Positions 18,263 to 26,749 of a stretch of 37,968 nt of DNA are shown one piece after another. The number at the start of each line of letters is the position of its first letter. Within the stretch, counting starts at the first letter, position 1. The notes below the pieces were generated by a model. That model saw only the letters and a program-made list of their open reading frames with translations. It was not told where the DNA came from and ran no database searches. The position numbers and the translations under genes were made by a program. Source of the DNA: CANLBN01 sp050298695 (GTDB lineage Bacteria > Pseudomonadota > Gammaproteobacteria > Pseudomonadales > Cellvibrionaceae); assembly GCA_050298695.1 (NCBI GenBank), contig JBNKUQ010000023.1:1-37968 (forward strand), written 5' to 3'.

Positions 18263-19882
18263 GTGAAAGTTGTATCACGCGCATTATTTATTTTCTTCAC
18301 CTGTTGCCGCTACCGGCTCGACGCCCTACTACCGAGTCGTTTGCCTTGGTATCTCCAATGTTTTTTTTCTATATTTCCAAAACGTTTTAATAATCGTGGC
18401 GAACAATTACGTCTTGCCTGTGAACAACTCGGCCCCATTTTTGTCAAATTTGGCCAGTTATTATCGACAAGACCTGACCTAATTCCCCACGATATAACCC
18501 AGGAACTGAATCAACTACAGGATAATGTTCCTCCCTTTGCCACAGACACTTTTCGCCAAATTGTTGTTAAGGAATTGGGAGAAGACATCGATACACTATT
18601 TGCCGAATTTGATAACCAACCCTTAGCCTCTGCCTCGGTCGCGCAGGTACATACCGCAACTCTGCATGATGGCCGTGCCGTTATCGTTAAAGTAATACGC
18701 CCCGGAATTGAAAAAATTATTGAAAAAGATATTCAACTATTACGTTGGATTGCAAAAAAATTAGAGCGCTGGCTAGCCGATGGCCCGCGAATGAAACCCG
18801 TGGCAATTGTGGAAGACTACCGCAACACTATTTTTGATGAGTTGGATTTGCAACGCGAAGCGGCTAACGCCTCACAAATGCGTCGCCATTTTCTTGCATC
18901 CGATATGTTGTATATACCCGAAGTATATTGGGACTACTGCAGCAAGCGAGTCATGGTAATCGAACGTATTTATGGTATTCAAATTTCCGACATCCCAGCA
19001 CTGCATGCCCAGGGAACCGACATGAAAAGCTTATCGGAACGTGCTGTCGATATCTTTTTCCGACAAGTGTTTGAATTTAATTTTTTTCATGCCGACATGC
19101 ACCCCGGCAATATTTTTGTTAGCCGAGAGAACCCCAAAAAGCCTTCATTTATCGCAGTAGATTTTGCCATTGTCGGCTCCCTGGCAAGAGAAGATCAATA
19201 TTATCTGGCACGCAATTTATTAGCAATGTTTCGACGGGACTACCGCCAAGTTGCAGAACTCCATGTACAAAGTGGTTGGGTTCCTCCAGAAACCAAAATA
19301 GGCGACTTTGAAGCGGCCGTACGCACAGTGTGCGAACCTATATTTGAGAAACCTCTGGCAGAAATTTCTTTTGGCAAAGTACTCATTAATTTATTTAATA
19401 CCGCTCGCCGTTTCAATATGGAAGTTCAGCCGCAATTGGTCTTGCTACAAAAGACGCTACTCAATATCGAGGGACTTGGGAGACAGCTTTACCCCGAACT
19501 GGACTTATGGAAAACCGCTCACCCCTATCTAGAACGCTGGTTACGCGATCGCTTTCACCCCAAAACACTACTCAAAGAATTAAAGCGTTATGGACCAGAA
19601 TGGTTGGAAAAATTACCCGATCTGCCCATGAAAATAGTCAACAACCTGGATAGCATTCAACAATTGAATGAATTAACACCAGAGCTAAATCAAGCCCTTA
19701 AAGCTTATCAACAAGATAAAAAACAGCAGCGACGCAGCCGCCTATACGGTTTAGCTGCTGTATTGACGGGCACTGGTGCCATTTTGAGTGCTTGGCCAGC
19801 CTTAGGTATTCAACTAGATTCCATCCCCCTATCAAGCGTGGCTCTAGCAATCCTGGGATTATTTTTTTGGCTAGCCAAATGA
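18263..19882 (+). CDS. ubiB: UbiB kinase-like ubiquinone biosynthesis protein
   Basis: A membrane-bound atypical kinase/ATPase of the ABC1/ADCK family, needed for ubiquinone synthesis. The signature KxGQ motif is in FVKFGQLLSTRPDL, the Ala-rich loop in ASASVAQVHTA, and the Lys in VIVKVIRPG. FFHADMHPGNIF carries the metal-binding Asn/Asp region. The DFG-equivalent reads DFAIVGS, with Ala where most homologues have Gly. Two hydrophobic segments close the C-terminus. The GTG start at 18263 lies 11 bases after ubiJ. Confidence 0.95.
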   Translation: MKVVSRALFIFFTCCRYRLDALLPSRLPWYLQCFFSIFPKRFNNRGEQLRLACEQLGPIFVKFGQLLSTRPDLIPHDITQELNQLQDNVPPFATDTFRQIVVKELGEDIDTLFAEFDNQPLASASVAQVHTATLHDGRAVIVKVIRPGIEKIIEKDIQLLRWIAKKLERWLADGPRMKPVAIVEDYRNTIFDELDLQREAANASQMRRHFLASDMLYIPEVYWDYCSKRVMVIERIYGIQISDIPALHAQGTDMKSLSERAVDIFFRQVFEFNFFHADMHPGNIFVSRENPKKPSFIAVDFAIVGSLAREDQYYLARNLLAMFRRDYRQVAELHVQSGWVPPETKIGDFEAAVRTVCEPIFEKPLAEISFGKVLINLFNTARRFNMEVQPQLVLLQKTLLNIEGLGRQLYPELDLWKTAHPYLERWLRDRFHPKTLLKELKRYGPEWLEKLPDLPMKIVNNLDSIQQLNELTPELNQALKAYQQDKKQQRRSRLYGLAAVLTGTGAILSAWPALGIQLDSIPLSSVALAILGLFFWLAK

Positions 19883-19940
19883 GACAGCACTGACTAACTT
19901 TGCTACAATCCAGCGCAATAATTAACGGAATGATACGCTT

Positions 19941-20405
19941 ATGATTGAATGGCTAGACACAAACATCCTTTACTGGCACTGGATTGTCTTCGGACTCCTG
20001 CTCATTACTATTGAACTACTCATCCCTGTTTTTGTTGTATTGTGGCTAGGCGTTGCCGGCATACTAGTTGGTATTCTCTCCTTACTACTACCCATTGGTT
20101 TTAGTATCGAAATGGTTCTTTGGGTCGTCTTTTCCACGGCGTTCTTATTGTTATGGCACAAATACGTCTCTCCCAAAATAACCAACCAAACCTTCGCAGG
20201 CTTATCCAAAGAAGCCATGGTTGGTCAAATAGGCATGGTAATTCGTTATAGCGAACAACAAGGGCGTGGCACCTTGAAATTCCCTGCACCGATTGTGGGT
20301 AATGATGAGTGGGAATTTATTTACTCAGGCGCATTACAAAATGGTGATAAAGTTCAAGTGACCGATATTTCGGGTAACAGCCTTATTGTGAAATCACAGG
20401 TTTAA
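19941..20405 (+). CDS. NfeD family membrane protein
   Basis: A short NfeD protein: three membrane spans in residues 12-75, then a soluble OB-fold (SKEAMVGQIGMVIRY to VTDISGNSLIVKSQ). These proteins pair with SPFH/stomatin proteins, and the next gene encodes one. The pair is thought to act in membrane microdomains or membrane quality control. At 154 residues it is the short type without the serine protease domain. Confidence 0.9.
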   Translation: MIEWLDTNILYWHWIVFGLLLITIELLIPVFVVLWLGVAGILVGILSLLLPIGFSIEMVLWVVFSTAFLLLWHKYVSPKITNQTFAGLSKEAMVGQIGMVIRYSEQQGRGTLKFPAPIVGNDEWEFIYSGALQNGDKVQVTDISGNSLIVKSQV

Positions 20406-20472
20406 TTAATAAGGTGATGTTACTGGACAAGTTTTTTATTTTATATACTTGGAAAGTGTAAAAAATATTGCT

Positions 20473-20595
20473 GTCATCCCCGCGAAGGCGGGGATCCAGG
20501 CTAAAACATACTAATTAACTTTCTGGATTCCCGCCTTCGCCTACACGTAGGGGACTTCGAGCAACGCGGGAGCAGTTGCAGATCACGGGAATGAC
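20473..20595. repeat. GTCAT...ATGAC palindromic repeat, copy B
   Basis: Begins GTCATCCCCGCGAAGGCGGG and ends CGGGAATGAC. It is longer than the other copies because of about 45 extra bases near the right end. It sits between the NfeD and stomatin genes, which are otherwise expected to be cotranscribed, so it may attenuate the operon. The rest of this 282-base interval shows nothing else clear. Confidence 0.7.
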
Positions 20596-20687
20596 ACTTG
20601 AAGCTGATTGTTACTGTAGTCATTTTTGGCCCACTAGTAAAACAGCTATAAATTAATTTAGAAACTATTTAACAAAGGAAACACATT

Positions 20688-21530
20688 ATGGAAACGCTAT
20701 ATATCGCAGCATTTTTTGTTGTGCTTATTATCATCACCCTACTCAAGATGGTTCGCATTGTACCCCAGGGCTACAAGCACATCTGTCAGCGCTTAGGTAA
20801 ATACCATCGAACACTTAATCCTGGCCTCAATCTTCTCGTTCCCGTTATTGATTCCGTTCCCTACCAAATCACCACCAAAGATATTGTCTTGGATATCCCG
20901 TCTCAAGAAGTTATCACCGAAGACAACGCCGTTATTATCGCCAATGCTGTCGCTTATATTAATATCGTACACCCAGAAAAAGCGGTCTATGGTGTTGAAG
21001 ACTACATTCTCGCTATCCGCAACTTGGTACAAACCGCACTGCGTTCCATCGTCGGTGAAATGACCCTTGACCAAGCACTGTCTTCTCGCGATCAGATCAA
21101 AGCCAAACTTAAAGGCGCCATCTCCGATGATATTGCTGACTGGGGTATTGTTTTAAAAACCGTAGAAATTCAAGATATCAATCCATCACCTACCATGCAG
21201 CAAGCCATGGAAGAACAAGCTGCCGCCGAGCGTCAACGCCGTGCAGCCGTGACTAAAGCAGAAGGTGAAAAACAAGCCGCTATCCTTGAAGCGGATGGCC
21301 GCCTAGAAGCATCAAGGCGCGATGCTGAAGCACAAATCGTTCTTGCGGATGCCAGCAAGCGCGCGATCACCTTAGTTAATGAAGCCATTGAAAGTGATTT
21401 ACCTATCGCTTACTTACTGGGTGAAAAATACATCCATGCCATGGAAGGCTTAGCAAAATCCAACAACACCAAAACCTTCGTATTACCAGCGGATTTACTG
21501 AGTACCGTGAAAAGTATTATTGGCAAATAA
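20688..21530 (+). CDS. SPFH/stomatin family protein (QmcA-like)
   Basis: One N-terminal membrane segment (ETLYIAAFFVVLIIITLL) is followed by an SPFH domain (VPQGYKHICQRLGKYHRTL, then LDIPSQEVITEDNA). A coiled coil rich in Ala, Glu and Lys follows (EEQAAAERQRRAAVTKAEGE), with a short C-terminal tail. These proteins oligomerise on the membrane and often regulate proteases. QmcA of E. coli has the same layout. An AAAGGA site precedes the ATG. The functional partner is probably the NfeD protein upstream. Confidence 0.92.
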   Translation: METLYIAAFFVVLIIITLLKMVRIVPQGYKHICQRLGKYHRTLNPGLNLLVPVIDSVPYQITTKDIVLDIPSQEVITEDNAVIIANAVAYINIVHPEKAVYGVEDYILAIRNLVQTALRSIVGEMTLDQALSSRDQIKAKLKGAISDDIADWGIVLKTVEIQDINPSPTMQQAMEEQAAAERQRRAAVTKAEGEKQAAILEADGRLEASRRDAEAQIVLADASKRAITLVNEAIESDLPIAYLLGEKYIHAMEGLAKSNNTKTFVLPADLLSTVKSIIGK

Positions 21531-21582
21531 ATATTTACCAATAATGCTATTAGACAATGATCCATCTGCTTTTCTCTCACAA

Positions 21583-21659
21583 CGTCATTCCCGCGAAGGC
21601 GGGGATCCAGACTAAAAGTACTTCAGCCATTATGGATCCCCGCCTTTACGGGGATGACG
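21583..21659. repeat. GTCAT...ATGAC palindromic repeat, copy C
   Basis: Begins GTCATTCCCGCGAAGGCGGG and ends CCCGCCTTTACGGGGATGAC. It has the same ends as copies A and B. It lies downstream of the stomatin gene and could terminate transcription. Confidence 0.75.
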
Positions 21660-21716
21660 ACTACGCTCTTTTTGGGCACATTGATCATAACATTTACCAA
21701 AGAGGACCGTGAACTG

Positions 21717-22205
21717 ATGATGCTTACCAATAAAGCGCCACTAAATAATCAATCAAGCTATGTTCACTTATTATGTCTTTTTATCTTTTTTGCATTAGCA
21801 GGGTGCAGCAATACACCCGATAAAAATGCTCCTCCTGTATCGCCTTATCACTATGTAGACTCAACCGAGTACTTTGCCGAACGCACCGGTTCCATCAGCA
21901 TGCGCGCAACCTTCAGCAAAGAAAAGTCTGCAATGGCTGAAGGCTATAAATTTCAGTTTCGCACCATTAGCTCACGCCCTGTTTTCCTGAATAGCATTAG
22001 CATTGTTGCTGGCGGGAAACGCATATTTATTGAAGAAGGGCAAATCGTACTACCCTCAGGGCAAGGTGTTACTCTAGAACTTTCTCTAGAAGACTCTCTA
22101 TTTATTAGTCAATTTCCATCAACACTATTACAGTTTCGACAAAACAATATTTCCGAAATTTTTGCCATTGAATTACATCAACTGACAACCTTTACACTTC
22201 GTTAA
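21717..22205 (+). CDS. Small lipoprotein of unknown function
   Basis: A signal peptide (HLLCLFIFFALAGC) ends in a lipobox, LAGC. The mature part is about 130 residues with a predicted beta-rich pattern and no motif I can name. I chose the ATG at 21717 because AGAGGA lies nine bases upstream; the frame is open further up but overlaps repeat copy C. An immediately following ATG at 21720 is equally possible. Confidence 0.65.
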   Translation: MMLTNKAPLNNQSSYVHLLCLFIFFALAGCSNTPDKNAPPVSPYHYVDSTEYFAERTGSISMRATFSKEKSAMAEGYKFQFRTISSRPVFLNSISIVAGGKRIFIEEGQIVLPSGQGVTLELSLEDSLFISQFPSTLLQFRQNNISEIFAIELHQLTTFTLR

Positions 22206-22241
22206 GCACATAAGCCCGGTTTCAATAAATACTTTATACAT

Positions 22242-22355
22242 CACTGCTGATGAAATGGACGCCCCCGTGCAACCGGTGTCAAAATGCGCCAAACTGACAG
22301 TACGGTAAAAACACATTTCAGTTAATCCACAGGAGCATCCATCTCATCAGCAGTG
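22242..22355. mobile_element. 114 bp MITE-like element with 9 bp target duplication
   Basis: The ends are inverted repeats of 28 bases with four mismatches (left 22242-22269, right 22328-22355), starting CACTGCTGATGA. The 9-base direct repeat TTTATACAT flanks both sides exactly (22233-22241 and 22356-22364), as a target duplication would. The interior has no gene. This is a non-autonomous element that would need a transposase in trans. The source family is not identified; a 9 bp duplication fits several, including IS4-related ones. Confidence 0.85.
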
Positions 22356-22391
22356 TTTATACATCTTTAGCTAAAAGGATTTACTTCAACT

Positions 22392-22954
22392 ATGATTCAT
22401 AAAGCATCTATCGTTGTACTGGATTTTGACAATACCATTACCCGCGAACACACCAATGGCTGTGCCCCCCTGAAAAAATTACAAAAAGCTTTATCATCAA
22501 CAATACCAAGCCAAGCTTTAAGCAGTTTATAGAAGCTCTTTCTCAGAAAAATATTCCTTTTTATATTGCCACCTATGGAGATAATAACTTCCAATCTAGA
22601 CCAGAGGAAACCGCTGGATACAAGCTCATTAAAACCTATTTCAATACCTTATTTGGCGACAAGAATTCGTATTTGGCACTTCCAAAACTAAAAGATGGGC
22701 ATCCAGCTACACCAGGCAATGTAGTTGCTGCGTTTAGTTTAGATAACAAACAATACCATTTAAACCACATTATGGAATGGGAAAAACTAGAAAAAGAAGA
22801 TTTAAAAAGAATTTTACTGATCGATGATGATGCAAAAAATCTAGAACATTGGCTAAACCAAGGTTGTCAAATTAGTCATAACAGCTGTATTAAATCTGCT
22901 ACTTTTGCAAAAAGTGAGAGTGTTTTTTCAACACTTCTAAAAGAAATTAAGTAA
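22392..22954 (+). pseudogene. HAD-like phosphatase, frameshifted
   Basis: The first frame starts at ATG 22392 and gives the HAD motif I, VVLDFDNTIT, but stops at about 22531. Another frame takes over with SFIINNTKPSFKQFIEALSQ, IATYGD (motif II region) and LLIDDDAKNLEHW (motif III/IV), ending at 22954. The two join if one base is added at the six-C run 22465-22470. The complete product would be about 187 residues. The switch may be a true mutation, a phase-variable tract or a sequencing error. The MITE-like element ends 36 bases before the start. Confidence 0.7.
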
Positions 22955-23032
22955 AAAGTTAGCGTAAAATTTACAGATAAAGCTAACAGTTCAATACCAA
23001 AGCATATCGAGCCACTTGCCCACCATAACAAA

Positions 23033-23116
23033 TCACCAACCTGCCATATTTCTCACAATATTATTTGTATTATTAAACTTAATCCATCCATTAGGATTAA
23101 CCGACTTCACCGCCAT
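23033..23116 (-). CDS. Candidate 27-residue small protein
   Basis: The minus strand has AAGAGGAG eight bases before an ATG at 23116, opening 27 codons (MAVKSVNPNGWIKF at the start, NMAGW at the end) and a TGA. The ribosome-binding site is among the strongest in the window. It sits alone in a 516-base gap. I do not recognise the peptide, and no promoter could be assigned with confidence. Short frames with good sites do occur by chance. Confidence 0.35.
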   Translation of the reverse strand: MAVKSVNPNGWIKFNNTNNIVRNMAGW

Positions 23117-23267
23117 ATTATTTTCTCCTCTTAAAAAAGTTACTATTAATTGAACAACAAATTTTCGCTACAAAAATAAATATCTAAAGGAGGCACACTA
23201 AAAACCTTCTATTGATTTTTTACAGCGGAAAAAACACAGCGTCTCATCTACATCACCCCTGCAATAA

Positions 23268-23283
23268 CGTGACATAGCTCACA
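23268..23283 (+). promoter_or_regulatory. CRP-like binding site upstream of the barrel protein gene
   Basis: CGTGACATAGCTCACA matches the CRP consensus TGTGA-N6-TCACA at nine of ten fixed bases. A possible -10 box TATGAT lies at 23334-23339, which would put the site centre about 70 bases upstream of the start, close to the usual class I spacing. The -35 candidate TTGACT (23308-23313) is 20 bases from it, longer than ideal. Confidence 0.4.
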
Positions 23284-23470
23284 ATATCTATTGTTAAATT
23301 TCACATTTTGACTACAAAAACCCAAATATAAGGTATGATGCGCACAATTATTAGGCTGTTTAACTAAAGCGATGATTCGACTGCGTAAAAGCTGAAGAAA
23401 CAGCTCGCGTGGTAGCAAATTTTCATTTAACAATAACTTTACACCTACCTAAAAAAGGAAAAGGACGGAC

Positions 23471-24733
23471 ATGAAGACTCTCACAGCCCCTCTCTATTTA
23501 CGACTTACCCCTCGCAAACAATCACTCAAGCTTACATTCACCGCCGGTGGTATTTTGGCCTTACTGATTAGCAGCGCAGTCTCTGCTCAAAGTCTGAATG
23601 AAGCCATTTACGAACAGCTTGAATTTGGTGCCGAGTTGGCCTGTACAGAATTAACCGCTGGATACAGCGACCCAGATAACATTCGCTTTACTGGTGGCTT
23701 AGCAGATATTTGTGGAACTGCCTTCCCCTCGGGTGGTGTAGGCGGGTCATCTGCAGAAGGAGGCAGCGCCACTCCAAGCATATCAACGCCAAATATCATG
23801 AAAAAAGTTACCAGCACAGCAGATAGCGATCATGAAAATAACCCAAACTACGTAGGTTTAACAAAAAACTGGGGCTTATTTTTTACCGCAGAAGCGGAAA
23901 CGCTGGATCGTGATGCAACAGAACTAGAAGGCGGCTACGACTCCAATCGACATCGTTTTATCTTTGGCTCGACGTATCGTTTTTCTACTAAATCAGCTGT
24001 TAGCCTGGCGATAGATCTCAACGAACACGAAGGTGACTATGACAACGGTGACGGTGAATTTGACACCAGCTCACAAGGTCTGCGATTGCTCGGATCGTTT
24101 AGACCAACAAACAACACCTTTATTAATATACTCGCTGGTTATGACGATATCTCCACAGAACGCACTCGCACAAGCAGCTTATCTTATCTAGAAGTTGGAA
24201 TTCCTATCGCTTCCTACAGTGGCGCCCCAACCGCTGACTACGACTATAATCAATACGCTATCAGCATCGATGGCGGTTATGATTTTCAAACAGGTAAATA
24301 TACCTTTACCCCAACCGTAGGCTTAAGCTGGAGTAATATCGACTATGGCACCTATAGCGAAGCGGGTAATTCAGGTTTCGAACTCACCTACTACGATGTA
24401 GAAGATGAATCGCTTCAATCCACCATTGGACTAATAACCACAACTAGTTTTGGTACCAGCTTTGGCGCGATCAACCCACAACTAGGTATCGTATGGCATC
24501 ACGAATTCGAAGATGACCAAGATCGCACAGAAGTCAGCTTTACTGGAGACACCTTTAACAAGCGCTTCAGCTACGAAACCGATGCACCAGACTCTGACTT
24601 TTTCAACCTCAGCGTTGGTGCCGTTCTACTCTTTAAAAACGGTTTACAAGGTTTCGTCAATGTACAGACCTTATTAGGCCATGAGTACTACGACAACACG
24701 ATTGCCAGTTTAGGCTTACGATACGAATTGTAA
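23471..24733 (+). CDS. Autotransporter-type outer-membrane beta-barrel protein
   Basis: A long signal peptide (core LTFTAGGILALLISSAVSAQ) is followed by a ~100-residue N-terminal segment with two cysteine-containing stretches and a Gly/Ser-rich linker (GGVGGSSAEGG). A C-terminal barrel of about 290 residues follows, with alternating strands such as HRFIFGSTYRFSTKSAVSLA and NTFINILAGYDD. The final strand is ASLGLRYEL, ending in Leu rather than the usual aromatic. The passenger is very short, so it is a barrel-dominated member. AAAAGGAAAAGGACGG precedes the ATG. The function is unknown. Confidence 0.8.
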   Translation: MKTLTAPLYLRLTPRKQSLKLTFTAGGILALLISSAVSAQSLNEAIYEQLEFGAELACTELTAGYSDPDNIRFTGGLADICGTAFPSGGVGGSSAEGGSATPSISTPNIMKKVTSTADSDHENNPNYVGLTKNWGLFFTAEAETLDRDATELEGGYDSNRHRFIFGSTYRFSTKSAVSLAIDLNEHEGDYDNGDGEFDTSSQGLRLLGSFRPTNNTFINILAGYDDISTERTRTSSLSYLEVGIPIASYSGAPTADYDYNQYAISIDGGYDFQTGKYTFTPTVGLSWSNIDYGTYSEAGNSGFELTYYDVEDESLQSTIGLITTTSFGTSFGAINPQLGIVWHHEFEDDQDRTEVSFTGDTFNKRFSYETDAPDSDFFNLSVGAVLLFKNGLQGFVNVQTLLGHEYYDNTIASLGLRYEL

Positions 24734-24756
24734 TATTTAGTGCAACAACATTAGAA

Positions 24757-24781
24757 CGCGCCAAAAGGCGCCTTCTTTTTA
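24757..24781 (+). terminator. Rho-independent terminator after the barrel protein
   Basis: A GCGCC stem pairs with GGCGC around an AAAA loop, followed by a T-rich run (CTTCTTTTT). It is 24 bases past the stop codon. Confidence 0.7.
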
Positions 24782-24912
24782 GTAGCAACTAATATTTTTA
24801 CCTCAAATAACCATTTAGTATATTGTTAACAAAATCACAAAAAAAACCGGGGAAATAATATATTATGCGTAAAAGCTAATATACTCAAAATACCCCAACA
24901 CAAGGAAGAAAG

Positions 24913-25320
24913 TTGAACATACAAGCCAAAAGAATTCTCTTCGCAATTACCCTATCTCTGTATTTTGGCACGGCGTATAGCGGCCCTTTACTAAAGGCAC
25001 ATGCTGTTAGCCTCTGTACCGCACACCATACCATCAATAATTTGCACGAGGCATCAAAATGGTGTTTTATTGCGGCCAAAAAAGGCGACGCCCACTCTGC
25101 AAAAAAAATGGAAGAAATCAATCAACTTACCGAGAGCGCCACACCACCACCAATAGACCTAAAAAATAGAGAAAATCTAAGAGAAGTTTGTCGTGCTCAC
25201 TACAACATTAACGATATTTATGGAATTTTACGTTGGTGCAAAATAGCCGCCGACCTTGGCGACAAACAATCTCAAAAAATATATAACAACATCACAAACA
25301 CCTCTTCCCCCGCCACTTAA
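24913..25320 (+). CDS. Secreted Sel1-like repeat protein
   Basis: The frame starts with TTG at 24913, supported by AAGGAAG seven bases upstream. A signal peptide (ILFAITLSLYFGTAYSG) is followed by two degenerate Sel1-like repeats: HEASKWCFIAAKKGDAHSAK and GILRWCKIAADLGDKQSQK. Each repeat has a paired Cys (SLCTAHH/WC and VCRAHY/WC), which suggests disulphides in the periplasm. At 135 residues it is small for the family, whose members are adaptor or scaffold proteins. The next gene is 35 bases downstream in the same direction. Confidence 0.65.
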   Translation: MNIQAKRILFAITLSLYFGTAYSGPLLKAHAVSLCTAHHTINNLHEASKWCFIAAKKGDAHSAKKMEEINQLTESATPPPIDLKNRENLREVCRAHYNINDIYGILRWCKIAADLGDKQSQKIYNNITNTSSPAT

Positions 25321-25355
25321 CAGCAGGGAAATTTATACTAGCATAAGGAGAAACC

Positions 25356-26126
25356 ATGCTTAACTCAAGAAAACCTGTAGACTACGCAACCATGCTGCCA
25401 GAAAATATTAGCGTTGTTTTTTTTGGTGAAATGTCCCATAACACCCATGCTTATAAAACAGAAATATTGAATGCGTTACCCGAATTAAAACGCATCGGTT
25501 TTACTCATTTAGCCTTAGAAATGTTTCCGAAAAATTTGCAAGATGAACTGAATGCATTTTTTGCCAAAGGAGAAAAAGCCAAAGAACTAAAAAATTTTTT
25601 AAGTGAATATTGGGCATGGGGAGGAGACCAGACCGCCAATCTCTATTTTAAAATAATCGATAACGCCCGCATATTAGGGTTAAAAATAGTTGGGCTCGAT
25701 ATGCCCTATGATGAGCACCAACAGTTTGACACCTGTCCCGTCTCAACACTTAGCCAGCCTTGCAAGCAATCATCTCACTTAGCCCGCAATCATGTTATGG
25801 CTGAAATGATACAAGGCATTGTAAAAAAAGGAGGTCGCTGCATTGCATTTATGCATTACCTACATGCAGTTAAGAGAGGAGAATTCGAAACGGGTGTTCA
25901 AACACTGCTAAATCAGAAAGGTATTACCAATAAAACCATCAAACTATTACATCCAGAAGTTCAAAAAGGCGATCAAGCTTATTGTATGAAAAATGACAAT
26001 GGTGACTACCCTACAATTGAAGAGGCTTTTGAAAAAGGTATTCAAAAAGAAAAATTTTATATACAAGGTAAATTAAGCAGCTGGTCAAGAGGTGAAGACT
26101 ATATAGTTTATCTACCATGTAAATAG
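25356..26126 (+). CDS. ChaN/TIKI-superfamily-like protein
   Basis: Resembles the ChaN (haem-binding uptake)/TIKI/erythromycin-esterase fold: VVFFGEMSHNTHAYK near the N-terminus (GExxH), THLALEMFP, VGLDMPYDE and IAFMHYLHAVKRGE. These positions carry the Glu/His residues that define the superfamily. There is no signal peptide or lipobox, unlike ChaN lipoproteins, so it is probably cytoplasmic or secreted by another route. AAGGAG precedes the ATG. 256 residues. It may be part of the effector cluster that begins next door, but nothing proves it. Confidence 0.55.
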   Translation: MLNSRKPVDYATMLPENISVVFFGEMSHNTHAYKTEILNALPELKRIGFTHLALEMFPKNLQDELNAFFAKGEKAKELKNFLSEYWAWGGDQTANLYFKIIDNARILGLKIVGLDMPYDEHQQFDTCPVSTLSQPCKQSSHLARNHVMAEMIQGIVKKGGRCIAFMHYLHAVKRGEFETGVQTLLNQKGITNKTIKLLHPEVQKGDQAYCMKNDNGDYPTIEEAFEKGIQKEKFYIQGKLSSWSRGEDYIVYLPCK

Positions 26127-26162
26127 GGTTATTACTCTTTTACCCTCTAGAAACTAGTTAAG

Positions 26163-26744
26163 TTAGGGCTTAAGACGTTTTATCTCTTTAGGCCCTAAAA
26201 TAACTTCAACGCCATCTATCTGGTTAATTAGAAAGTGTAATGCCTTATAATCTGACATGTTATAACCTTCTATGAGTATAACTTCTGACCCAACTAAAGC
26301 CATTACTTTTTTTGGTTTACCAAAAACCATTAAACGATGGCTCACATGACTCGATTCGATAGTATTAAACCATAAAACTGCTTCTTCACTACTTTCAAAT
26401 CGAAAAGAGTATAACCTGGCAGAAGTACCTTTACCTTTATTTGTAATATAGTATCTATCTAAACGCTGATAAGAAAAGAAACCTTCTGCCTCCTGAAAGT
26501 CAAACAAAGATTTAACATGTCTGAGATTATCGACCAACACAAAACTTTCAAGAGTATCTAAAGTTTCCAGCGAATAATTATCAACAGTTATAGCTTGCTT
26601 AAAATTATTATCTATTGAAGAAGGCGCGAACTTTAATACAAGATCTTTACTATTATCAGTGGGTTTCTCTATTTCAGCAGCAACAATAGCGAAACCCGTA
26701 AAAAGAGTAAGGAATATAAAAAAAAGGGTGGCTGCTTTAGTCAT
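26163..26744 (-). CDS. Secreted protein, candidate immunity protein
   Basis: The ATG at 26744 gives a Sec signal peptide (TLFFIFLTLFTGFAIVAAE) and a mature part of about 170 residues. Characteristic segments are LVDNLRHVKSLFDFQEAEGF, SSHVSHRLMVFGKPKKV and GSEVILIEGY. It starts six bases after the stop of the preceding gene, so the two form an operon. A signal peptide on the second gene and none on the first is the arrangement seen in periplasmic effector/immunity pairs. A decayed paralogue lies at 31101-31684. I do not recognise the family. Confidence 0.6.
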   Translation of the reverse strand: MTKAATLFFIFLTLFTGFAIVAAEIEKPTDNSKDLVLKFAPSSIDNNFKQAITVDNYSLETLDTLESFVLVDNLRHVKSLFDFQEAEGFFSYQRLDRYYITNKGKGTSARLYSFRFESSEEAVLWFNTIESSHVSHRLMVFGKPKKVMALVGSEVILIEGYNMSDYKALHFLINQIDGVEVILGPKEIKRLKP

Positions 26745-26749
26745 ATTAA

